Assembly (NCBI GenBank): GCA_017451265.1
Contig: JAFSPU010000012.1
Location: 310,001-374,000 of the forward strand
Source of the DNA: Clostridiales bacterium
GTDB taxonomy: Bacteria; Bacillota; Clostridia; Saccharofermentanales; Saccharofermentanaceae
Length of the DNA stretch: 64,000 nucleotides
Direction: 5' to 3'
Numbering within the stretch: position 1 is the first letter of the stretch; the number at the start of each line of letters is the position of its first letter. A model generated the notes under the pieces. That model was given only the letters and a program-made list of their open reading frames with translations, was not told where the DNA came from and ran no database searches. Shown piece by piece: positions 41,769-48,820 of the stretch. The position numbers and the translations under genes were made by a program.

Positions 41769-43094
41769 ATGCCACACAGCGGCGGAGGCGGATCTCACGG
41801 AGGAGGATCCCATGGCGGATCTCACGGAGGCGGAAGCTCACACAGAACGTCACATACATATTTTCCCGGAGCAAGAAGATACAGACGTCATTATAATGAC
41901 GGAAGACCGGATGAGTATTTCTACAGCAACGGCCGTCCTCAGAAGACGGGTCTTTCCGGCATTATCACATTCCTATTATTCGGAGTGTTCTTCGGCGGAA
42001 TAATGACTTTCGCCATAAGGAGCGAAATGCCCAAGAAACTTGACGAGGCATATCGCCGTCCTTCATCACGCGTTATCGATAACATCGATGTTTTAGGTAA
42101 TGAAGATGATCTTGAGGATGCACTCGAAGACTTCAACGACATGACGGGTATCTGCCCGGTTGTTTATACGATGTATACAGAGGACTACTACGGAAGCTAC
42201 GCTGACCTCGAGACTTTTGCTTATCATTATTATGTAGATAACTGGTCTGATGAGCAGCACTACCTTGTAGTTTATGCCATCCCTGAAAACCAGGGCGATG
42301 CATTCAGATCCGGTGAGCTTAGAGTTCCTGATTTCGAGTTCGAGATCATGATGGGCGATGAGACGGATGCCATTATCAATGAATCGATTGAGAATAGTGT
42401 AGTTGATACCATTTATGACAATCTCGAAGACGGCAAGTCTCCTGACAGAGTATTCACGGGAGTGTTCAATTCGCTTACTGATATTGCTGAAGACAGACTT
42501 ACTTCAAAGAGCTTTAATCCGAGACTTCTGATCCCTATCATAATAGTGGTGCTGTTCTTCGGATTACCTCTTATCTTCATGATCAAGTCCTATATCAGAG
42601 ACAAGCATTGTGATATCGATGAGGTGCCTTTAACCGAAACGGATAATGCGTATGTCGGAAGATACGGCGGAACAACGGCTTCGACTTCATTCTCGAATTC
42701 GTCAGTCATGAACTCCGATTCTATGAAGATCATAAAGGTTCTTATGCTCGTCTTCATGATCCCGTTCGTAGTAATCGGATTATCATTGATCATCAGCGGT
42801 GCCAGAGGCCTGATGAGCGGCGGAGATCCCACAAGGGGTTTCCAGCTTGTGTTCGGACTTATCTGGACATTTATCGTGGTTATAAGCATTACTTCGGTCT
42901 TTAAGGCTCTGGGCAAGGCGAAGAAGAAGATGGACGATGATCCCTTGACTGCGGAATACCCGAAGGCTGATATGCCTCATTCGGAATATCCGTACGCTGA
43001 GTACCCTCAACAGGAGTACAATTCAACTACTCATGATGACTGCAGATCAAGCCACGAAGAGGACGAAGACAGTATCCGTAAGGGTTATGAGTAA
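41769..43094 (+). CDS. TPM-like membrane protein with Gly/His/Ser-rich N-terminus
   Basis: This 441-residue protein has AAGGAGGGA upstream. Residues 1-25 are a low-complexity Gly/His/Ser repeat (units of SHGGG). A helix at about 61-83 is followed by a roughly 165-residue soluble region resembling the TPM domain (VIDNIDVLGNEDDLEDALEDFNDMTGICPVVYT), then helices near 253-272, 322-345 and 357-377, and an acidic Tyr/Glu-rich tail. TPM proteins occur in envelope and photosystem-repair contexts; function in Firmicutes is unclear. The His-rich head could bind metal, which is speculation. Confidence 0.62.
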   Translation: MPHSGGGGSHGGGSHGGSHGGGSSHRTSHTYFPGARRYRRHYNDGRPDEYFYSNGRPQKTGLSGIITFLLFGVFFGGIMTFAIRSEMPKKLDEAYRRPSSRVIDNIDVLGNEDDLEDALEDFNDMTGICPVVYTMYTEDYYGSYADLETFAYHYYVDNWSDEQHYLVVYAIPENQGDAFRSGELRVPDFEFEIMMGDETDAIINESIENSVVDTIYDNLEDGKSPDRVFTGVFNSLTDIAEDRLTSKSFNPRLLIPIIIVVLFFGLPLIFMIKSYIRDKHCDIDEVPLTETDNAYVGRYGGTTASTSFSNSSVMNSDSMKIIKVLMLVFMIPFVVIGLSLIISGARGLMSGGDPTRGFQLVFGLIWTFIVVISITSVFKALGKAKKKMDDDPLTAEYPKADMPHSEYPYAEYPQQEYNSTTHDDCRSSHEEDEDSIRKGYE

Positions 43095-43118
43095 TATATA
43101 GAAATAAATCTATATATT
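43093..43118 (+). terminator. AT-rich hairpin at the end of the TPM-like gene
   Basis: AATATATAG and CTATATATT form perfect 9-base arms around AAATAAAT, starting within the stop codon. The stem is weak in energy and lacks a good T-run, so it may be a modest terminator or mRNA 3'-end structure. Confidence 0.35.
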
Positions 43119-43131
43119 ATAAAATCAATGT

Positions 43132-43160
43132 TTTACAAACCGTTACCTCGACATTATAAT
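43132..43160 (+). promoter_or_regulatory. Promoter of the Na/Pi cotransporter gene
   Basis: TTTACA at 43132-43137, a 17-base spacer and a perfect TATAAT at 43155-43160 lie 18 bases before the ATG at 43179, giving a very short 5' UTR. Confidence 0.72.
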
Positions 43161-43171
43161 TGGGGTAACGG
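43140..43171. promoter_or_regulatory. Inverted repeat flanking the -10 box of the Na/Pi cotransporter gene
   Basis: CCGTTACC (43140-43147) and GGTAACGG (43164-43171) are perfect 8-base arms separated by 16 bases that contain the -10 element. The right arm is followed by TGTTTTTAT. It can be read as an operator straddling the promoter or as a terminator of the upstream gene; arm position relative to the promoter favours an operator. Confidence 0.5.
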
Positions 43172-43178
43172 TGTTTTT

Positions 43179-44936
43179 ATGGATATTTTTTCTTTTATAA
43201 CATTATTCGGCGGCCTGGCCTTTTTCCTTTACGGAATGCATCTGCTTTCCGAGTCTTTGAAGAAGACTGCAGGCGGTAAGCTCGAGAAGCTTCTTAAGAA
43301 AGCTACTGATAATCCTTATAAAGGACTTCTTATAGGTATTCTCATAACGATCGCCATCCAGTCTTCTTCGGCAATGACCGTCATGCTGGTAGGTTTCGTT
43401 AACTCCGGTATCATGGAGTTGTCTTCCACGGTAAGCGTTATCTTCGGTTCTGATATCGGAACGACGCTCACTGCATGGATCCTTTCACTGTCCGGTATCA
43501 ACAGCGAAGGTAATGTGATCCTTAAGCTGCTTGAGCCCAAGTGCTTCTCCCTCGTCGTTGCCCTCATCGGCGTCATCATGATCATGGGATCAAAGAAGCA
43601 AAGGCGCAAGGATATCGGCATGATGCTCGTGGGTTTCGGTATCCTCATGCAGGGAATGACCATGATGAGTTCCTCCATGGCTCCTCTTAAGGATTCGGAG
43701 TCATTCGTTAAGGTATTAACGGCATTCGAGAATCCTCTGTTGGGTGTTCTTGCAGGTGCGCTCGTAACGGGTGTCATTCAGAGCTCTGCAGCTTCCATCG
43801 GTATCCTGCAGTCCCTGTCTCTTACCGGAAGCATCACATACGGTATGGCTATCCCGATCATCATGGGTGCCAACATCGGTACATGTGCGACTGCCGTTCT
43901 GTCTTCCATCGGTGTTAACAGAGACGCTAAGAGAGTTACTGCCATACACGTAGCCGTTAAGCTTATCGGTACTGTGTTCTGGCTGATCGTATTCTATTCT
44001 CTGAATGCTTTCCTGGACTTCGCTTTCCTTGATAAGACTGCGGGCATCGTAGGCATCGCAGCATTCCACTCCATCTTTAATATCGGTAATACAATCCTGC
44101 TGTTCCCGTTCAGGAACCAGCTTGTTAAGCTCGCTCATATCGTAGTTAAGGAGTCTGACGAGGAGTCGGAGTTCAAGCTCGATGAACGTCTCATGACGAC
44201 GCCTTCCATCGCCGTTGCAGAGTGCGGAAACTCCATGGCCAAGATGGTGCGTAAGGCCCAGTACGGTCTGGACAGGGCAACAGATATGCTCCTTAACGGT
44301 TACAACGACGAGGACTATGAGTTTATCAAGAACAACGAGGAGAAGGTCGACCATTACGAGGACCTTATCGGTTCCTTCCTTATGAAGCTCACCACCACGC
44401 ATCACCTTTCTGAGGCGGACAAGGGAAGATCCTCCAGGATGCTCCAGTCCGTCGGTGAATTCGAGCGTATTGCAGACCACGCTTCTTACATGGCTAATTC
44501 ATCTGAGGAGATCATGCGTAAGAAGATCGAGTTCTCTGCGGATGCGAATGTGGAAGTCAGAAAGCTCATCATGGCAGTTAAGGAAGTTTACTCCATGACC
44601 ATTGAGTGCTATCAGACTGAGAATGACGAGCTTTGCAAGAAGATCGGACCTCTGCGTATCGTTATCAGTGAGATGTGTGATTCATTTAAGGCTAATCACG
44701 TAGAGAGACTTGCGAGCGGCGTATGTACTCCTAACCACGGCTTTGTTTTCAATGACATTCTCTACAGTTGCGGAAGGATCGCAGATCACAGCATGAATAT
44801 CGCAGCCATCGTTTACCGATTTAAGACCAATCAGAGCGGTGACACATATATGCATGACTTCAAGCAGCGTAAAGATCCTGAGAATGAGGCTCTTTACAGG
44901 GAGTATCTCGATAAGTATATGAATATGGAGGTCTGA
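43179..44936 (+). CDS. Na+/phosphate cotransporter family protein with PhoU-like C-terminus
   Basis: I start at ATG 43179 (MDIFSFITLFGGLAFFLYGM), because ATG 43128 would place translation start upstream of the predicted promoter. The 585-residue product has two inverted Na_Pi_cotrans repeats, each with the QSSSA/QSSAA motif (IAIQSSSAMTVML and VIQSSAASIGIL), and a helical PhoU-like domain from about residue 340. This is the YjbB/NptA-like class that moves phosphate with sodium. Its stop codon directly abuts that of the convergent arabinofuranosidase gene. Confidence 0.9.
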   Translation: MDIFSFITLFGGLAFFLYGMHLLSESLKKTAGGKLEKLLKKATDNPYKGLLIGILITIAIQSSSAMTVMLVGFVNSGIMELSSTVSVIFGSDIGTTLTAWILSLSGINSEGNVILKLLEPKCFSLVVALIGVIMIMGSKKQRRKDIGMMLVGFGILMQGMTMMSSSMAPLKDSESFVKVLTAFENPLLGVLAGALVTGVIQSSAASIGILQSLSLTGSITYGMAIPIIMGANIGTCATAVLSSIGVNRDAKRVTAIHVAVKLIGTVFWLIVFYSLNAFLDFAFLDKTAGIVGIAAFHSIFNIGNTILLFPFRNQLVKLAHIVVKESDEESEFKLDERLMTTPSIAVAECGNSMAKMVRKAQYGLDRATDMLLNGYNDEDYEFIKNNEEKVDHYEDLIGSFLMKLTTTHHLSEADKGRSSRMLQSVGEFERIADHASYMANSSEEIMRKKIEFSADANVEVRKLIMAVKEVYSMTIECYQTENDELCKKIGPLRIVISEMCDSFKANHVERLASGVCTPNHGFVFNDILYSCGRIADHSMNIAAIVYRFKTNQSGDTYMHDFKQRKDPENEALYREYLDKYMNMEV

Positions 44937-46445
44937 TCAGTCTTTCTTAAAGATGATCACATTCCAGGAAGCGGCCTTAAGAGTCGCTTTTAATATGCCG
45001 TCTTTGTATTCGTAATCCGTTTTGCTTGCAGGCGCAATTCTTTCTTCGTCAGCACTGTTGGTTACGAGCATGTCGTCGCTTTCCAGTGCCTGCCATGAGT
45101 CAAAAATGAAGCCTTCGAAACCTTCAAGCTTTATCTCGGCTGCCGCGTCTTCGCCTGTGAGCCTGTTTACCGCAAATACAGTAAGCTGCTTTCCGTCCTT
45201 GCTTAAAACGGATACAGCTTCGACATCGGTGACGTCCTTGTGCTTTGCCGTGCTGTGCGTGTCCGTGGTGACATCGCAGGCTATCGCGCTGCCTCTGCCG
45301 TAAAGGGACGCGTGCATGAACGGGTAGAAGATGGTCTGCTTCCAGGCGCCGCCGTCCTTCTCGGTCATAATGGGCGCGATTACATTCACAAGCTGCGCAA
45401 GGCAAGCGATCTTAACCCTGTCTGAGTGCTTAATAAACTTGATAAGCGCGAGGCCGTTTACGATCGCGTCCTCGAAGGTGTAGTTGTCCTCAAGAAGGTG
45501 AGGGGCGATACCCCAGGGTTCCTTCTTCATGCGCTCGTCGTCCTGATCGAGCGTGTGGTACCAGCAGTTCCACTCGTCGAATGATATGTTGACTGTCTTG
45601 TCGGACTTCATCTGCGCCTTAACTTCATCGCAGATGGAGGTGACCGTGTCTATGAATCTGTCGAGGTCGTCTGCCGAAGCAAAGAAGTCCTCCGTGTTTC
45701 CTGCCTTGTTCTCGAAGTACTGGTGGCAGGAGATGTAGTCGATATAGTCGTAAGCCTGGGTGAGGACTTCTCTTTCCCATGTGCCGAAAGTCGGCATGTT
45801 GATGTGCGCGCTTCCGCAGGCCACACACTCGATGGTGTCGTCCATCATCTTCATGGCCTTCGCGGTCTCGCGGGCGAGCCTGCCGTACTCGTAGGCTGTT
45901 TTCTGGCCTACCTGCCAGGGACCGTCCATCTCATTGCCCATGCACCACAGCTTGATGCCGAAGGGCTCATCGCCATGCTGGCGCCGCAGTGAAGCGTAGT
46001 AGCTGTCGGTGTCGAGGTTGCAGTACTCGAGGAAGTTAAGCGCGTCGGAAGTGCCCCTTGTGCCGAGGTTGACTGCCATCATGACGGAGGTGCCGGCCTT
46101 CTTAGCCCACCTGGAGAACTCGCTTATGCCGACCTCGTTCGGCTCCGTTGTGCGCCAGGCAAGATCGAGCCTTGTGCGGCGGTGTTCCTCGGGGCCTACG
46201 CTGTCTTCCCAGAAGAAGTTGGAAACGTAGTTGCCGCCCGGGTAGCGGACAACAGGTACATTCAGTTCCTTAACGAGTTCGAGCACATCCTGACGGAAGC
46301 CGTCCTCGTCGGCGGAAGGGTGGCCGGGCTGATAGATGCCCTCATATACGGCCCTTCCCAGGTGCTCTATAAACGACCCGTAGAGTCTGTCGTCGATATC
46401 TGAGATCTTATTGTCTTTGTTTATGACTATGCGGGTGTCTGACAT
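44937..46445 (-). CDS. abfA: Alpha-L-arabinofuranosidase, GH51
   Basis: This 502-residue GH51 enzyme has the N-terminal GSFIEHLGRAVYEGIY, RYPGGNYVSNFFWEDSVGP, the acid/base Glu172 in CMGNEMDGPW and the nucleophile Glu291 in SFDEWNCWYH, and a C-terminal beta-sandwich. No signal peptide is present, so it acts on arabino-oligosaccharides taken up into the cytoplasm, pointing to plant-polysaccharide use. It starts 3 bases after the acetyltransferase gene on the same strand. Its stop abuts the convergent transporter gene with no gap. Confidence 0.95.
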   Translation of the reverse strand: MSDTRIVINKDNKISDIDDRLYGSFIEHLGRAVYEGIYQPGHPSADEDGFRQDVLELVKELNVPVVRYPGGNYVSNFFWEDSVGPEEHRRTRLDLAWRTTEPNEVGISEFSRWAKKAGTSVMMAVNLGTRGTSDALNFLEYCNLDTDSYYASLRRQHGDEPFGIKLWCMGNEMDGPWQVGQKTAYEYGRLARETAKAMKMMDDTIECVACGSAHINMPTFGTWEREVLTQAYDYIDYISCHQYFENKAGNTEDFFASADDLDRFIDTVTSICDEVKAQMKSDKTVNISFDEWNCWYHTLDQDDERMKKEPWGIAPHLLEDNYTFEDAIVNGLALIKFIKHSDRVKIACLAQLVNVIAPIMTEKDGGAWKQTIFYPFMHASLYGRGSAIACDVTTDTHSTAKHKDVTDVEAVSVLSKDGKQLTVFAVNRLTGEDAAAEIKLEGFEGFIFDSWQALESDDMLVTNSADEERIAPASKTDYEYKDGILKATLKAASWNVIIFKKD

Positions 46446-46448
46446 AGA

Positions 46449-47075
46449 TCAGTCCTCGTTCTTTGCGTATTCTTCGTATTCCTTAAGTGCGTCTTCCCAG
46501 TACTTTTTATCTTCGTCGGTGATCTCGCGGATGACCTTGCAGGGATTGCCTGCTGCGATGGTGCGTGCGGGGATGTCCTTGGTTACGACTGAGCCGGAGC
46601 CTATGATTACTTCATCGCCGATGGTAACGCCTTGGTTGATGGTGACGTTGCCGCCGATCCATACGTCGTTGCCGATGGTGATGGGAAGGGCATACACGAG
46701 AGCTTCTCTTCTTATGACCGCGTCAGTCGGGTGTGATGCCGCAAGGATATTGCAGTTGGGACCGAGCATAACGTTGTCGCCGAATCTGACTTCGTTTTCA
46801 TCGAGGATCGTGAGGCCCGCGTTGGCAAAGAAGTGCTTGCCGAAGAAGACTTTATCGCCGTGGTTGAAATAGACGGGCGCTATCAGAACGAGATCATCGG
46901 GCGCGCTGCCGAAGCATTTCTTAAGCTTCTCGAAAGCCGTGTTGTCATGCCAGAACTCGGAGTCGTTGAACTCCTTCTGAGCCTTATGCACATCATTCCA
47001 GGTGTCGTCCAGTATCTTGAAAGGACAGTAAAGCTTGCCCTCGAGAAGTCTTTTGCGTTCTGATTCGTAACTCAT
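46449..47075 (-). CDS. Sugar O-acetyltransferase (maltose/galactoside type, LbH fold)
   Basis: This 208-residue left-handed beta-helix acetyltransferase has an N-terminal Mac domain (MSYESERKRLLEGKLY), hexapeptide repeats (VMLGPNCNILAASHP, ITIGNDVWIGGNVTINQGVTIGDEVIIGSGSVVTKDIP) and the closing AAGNPCKVIREIT. The family transfers acetyl from CoA to the 6-hydroxyl of sugars, probably detoxifying non-metabolised ones. AGGAGGTAAT precedes the start on the minus strand. Its partner is the arabinofuranosidase gene. Confidence 0.92.
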   Translation of the reverse strand: MSYESERKRLLEGKLYCPFKILDDTWNDVHKAQKEFNDSEFWHDNTAFEKLKKCFGSAPDDLVLIAPVYFNHGDKVFFGKHFFANAGLTILDENEVRFGDNVMLGPNCNILAASHPTDAVIRREALVYALPITIGNDVWIGGNVTINQGVTIGDEVIIGSGSVVTKDIPARTIAAGNPCKVIREITDEDKKYWEDALKEYEEYAKNED

Positions 47076-47111
47076 TAATATTACCTCCTGATAAAGAAGT
47101 AAGCCCTACTA

Positions 47112-47140
47112 ATTATAGGAACATTCAAAATGGAAAACAA
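47112..47140 (-). promoter_or_regulatory. Minus-strand promoter of the acetyltransferase-arabinofuranosidase pair
   Basis: On the minus strand TTGTTT (47135-47140) and a perfect TATAAT (47112-47117) are 17 bases apart, about 37 bases before the acetyltransferase start codon. Confidence 0.65.
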
Positions 47141-47186
47141 GAAAAGGCATCTTCGGTTTATCTGTTCAGAAAGCGTGCTGATGATA

Positions 47187-47215
47187 TATAATCAGCTTTG
47201 TAGATTATTAATCTA
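47187..47215 (+). promoter_or_regulatory. -10 element and palindrome before the zinc-ribbon membrane protein gene
   Basis: TATAAT at 47187-47192 (a weak TTCAGA lies 16 bases upstream) is followed by TAGATTA-T-TAATCTA, a perfect 15-base inverted repeat at 47201-47215 that would cover the transcription start. The ATG is at 47233. Confidence 0.5.
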
Positions 47216-47232
47216 AAGGGATAGGGATTTAA

Positions 47233-48456
47233 ATGGCAACTTTATGTAAGAACTGCGGAGGTTCGCTGGTCTTCAATCCGGGCAAGAATAAGATGTTCTG
47301 CAAGATGTGCGGAACTTATTTCGATGTCACGGATGTGGATATTAAGGACAGGGAACAGCTCCAGAAGAAAAAGGCGGTTTCCGCGCAGAAGGTATACGGC
47401 AGTGATGATCCTTCATTCATGGACTGCAACATCTATACCTGCAATCACTGCGGTGGAGAGATCATCATCACCGACACAGAGGTATCGACATACTGTATCT
47501 ACTGTGGTAATCCGGCGGTAGTATTCAGCAGGGTTGCAAAGCGCAAAAGACCGGAGTTCATACTTCCGTTCTCTGTTTCACGTGATGATGCCATCGACAT
47601 TTTGCGCATGAGACTGAACAATGCTTTCTTCGTGCCTAAAAAGATCAAGGAGTTTAATCCTGACTCGGTGAGGGGAATCTATATCCCGTACTGGATAGTT
47701 AATGCCTATCACCATAATGCGGCTTTCGTAACGGGACAGGTTAAGCGCGGAAAGCATACCTATACCGAGTATTTCGAGAGAGCGGGTACTGTAGAGTTCA
47801 AGAATCTTACTCTGGATGCTTCAAAGATGCTGAGCGACTTTTTAACGGAGAAGCTTGAGCCGTTTGACCTTACGGCGCTGAAGCCTTTTGATGAGAACTA
47901 TCTCGCGGGTTTCTATTCCGATATGAATGACTTGAGCGAGCAGGAGATAGCTAACTCTGCCAACAGACGCTGCGATGAGATGTTCAGGACCGAAGTGATA
48001 AGGGACATTCCTGCTTCAAGTGTGCGCGTGGTCGACAGTGCACCTTATACCGAGCTCAATGACGATAAGATCTACGTCATGCTGCCGGCGTGGTTTATAA
48101 CGATAGACTACGAGGGTACTCCGCTGACAATACTTATCAACGGTGATACCGGCAAACTCGTCGGCACATTCCCATTCGACAAGAAGAAGTTCATCTCACT
48201 TACGGCGGCCCAGTCCGTTCTGCTTTCGGCGATATTTATCGCCATCGCTTATGCGTTCATAAGAGCGTTGGTCTTTTCTGCTGTTTATATGAGGGGAGAT
48301 GCCGCGGCTGACTTTTTAAGGATCGTATTCTATGCTGCTTTGCCGATCGGAGCCGTTCTTACGGGTGCGATCAACAGGATAAAGAAGTTCAGGTATAACC
48401 TGCATCTTACGACATCCAGACAGACATTAAGATACGTCAAAAGGAGGCAGGGATAA
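47233..48456 (+). CDS. Zinc-ribbon membrane protein of unknown function
   Basis: This 407-residue protein begins with two zinc ribbons: Cys5/Cys8/Cys23/Cys26 and Cys70/Cys73/Cys88/Cys91. A soluble region (about 100-320) follows, then two hydrophobic helices (about 325-350 and 357-380) and a basic tail. It resembles clostridial TFIIB-type zinc-ribbon proteins with C-terminal membrane anchors, whose role is unknown. The next small membrane protein starts 2 bases after its stop and probably works with it. The cytoplasmic zinc domains suggest binding to nucleic acid or protein near the membrane. Confidence 0.65.
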   Translation: MATLCKNCGGSLVFNPGKNKMFCKMCGTYFDVTDVDIKDREQLQKKKAVSAQKVYGSDDPSFMDCNIYTCNHCGGEIIITDTEVSTYCIYCGNPAVVFSRVAKRKRPEFILPFSVSRDDAIDILRMRLNNAFFVPKKIKEFNPDSVRGIYIPYWIVNAYHHNAAFVTGQVKRGKHTYTEYFERAGTVEFKNLTLDASKMLSDFLTEKLEPFDLTALKPFDENYLAGFYSDMNDLSEQEIANSANRRCDEMFRTEVIRDIPASSVRVVDSAPYTELNDDKIYVMLPAWFITIDYEGTPLTILINGDTGKLVGTFPFDKKKFISLTAAQSVLLSAIFIAIAYAFIRALVFSAVYMRGDAAADFLRIVFYAALPIGAVLTGAINRIKKFRYNLHLTTSRQTLRYVKRRQG

Positions 48457-48458
48457 TT

Positions 48459-48797
48459 ATGGCAAATATAATCGCTATTATTTTGTCCGTTCTTGTCGGC
48501 GGAGGCGTAGCTGTGATCCTGTCGCTCGGAACCTGGATGAAGCAGCTTGCCAAGTCAAATATTATGGGTGATACCGCAGGCGGATTCGATGAGTTCGCTG
48601 ACAGGATCCATTTCTACTATACGAGAGATGATGTGGCTGTCGGTGATAAAGAACGCTTCATCAGATACTATGGAAGAGAGATCTTAAGAGAGAAGGGAAT
48701 AGAAGCTCCGGATATGTCGTACATCGATGAGGAGTTCCCTGATGATGAAGATATCCCCGAGGTAAACATTCCTCTGTTCAAACCGTTACAGGAATAA
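48459..48797 (+). CDS. Small membrane-anchored hypothetical protein
   Basis: This 112-residue protein has one N-terminal helix (about 4-26, IIAIILSVLVGGGVAVILSLG), an amphipathic middle (RFIRYYGREILREKG) and an acidic end. I do not recognise the family. It starts 2 bases after the zinc-ribbon protein gene and shares its transcript, which ends at the convergent terminator at 48801-48820. Confidence 0.6.
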   Translation: MANIIAIILSVLVGGGVAVILSLGTWMKQLAKSNIMGDTAGGFDEFADRIHFYYTRDDVAVGDKERFIRYYGREILREKGIEAPDMSYIDEEFPDDEDIPEVNIPLFKPLQE

Positions 48798-48800
48798 AAA

Positions 48801-48820
48801 GGAGCCCCTTAGAGGGCTCC
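48801..48820. terminator. Convergent intrinsic terminator
   Basis: GGAGCCC (48801-48807) and GGGCTCC (48814-48820) form a perfect 7-base stem with a six-base loop. Read on the minus strand it is followed by TTTTTATT, a strong tail; on the plus strand by TTCGTTAT, a weak one. It overlaps the stop codon of the minus-strand hydrolase gene. Confidence 0.8.
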
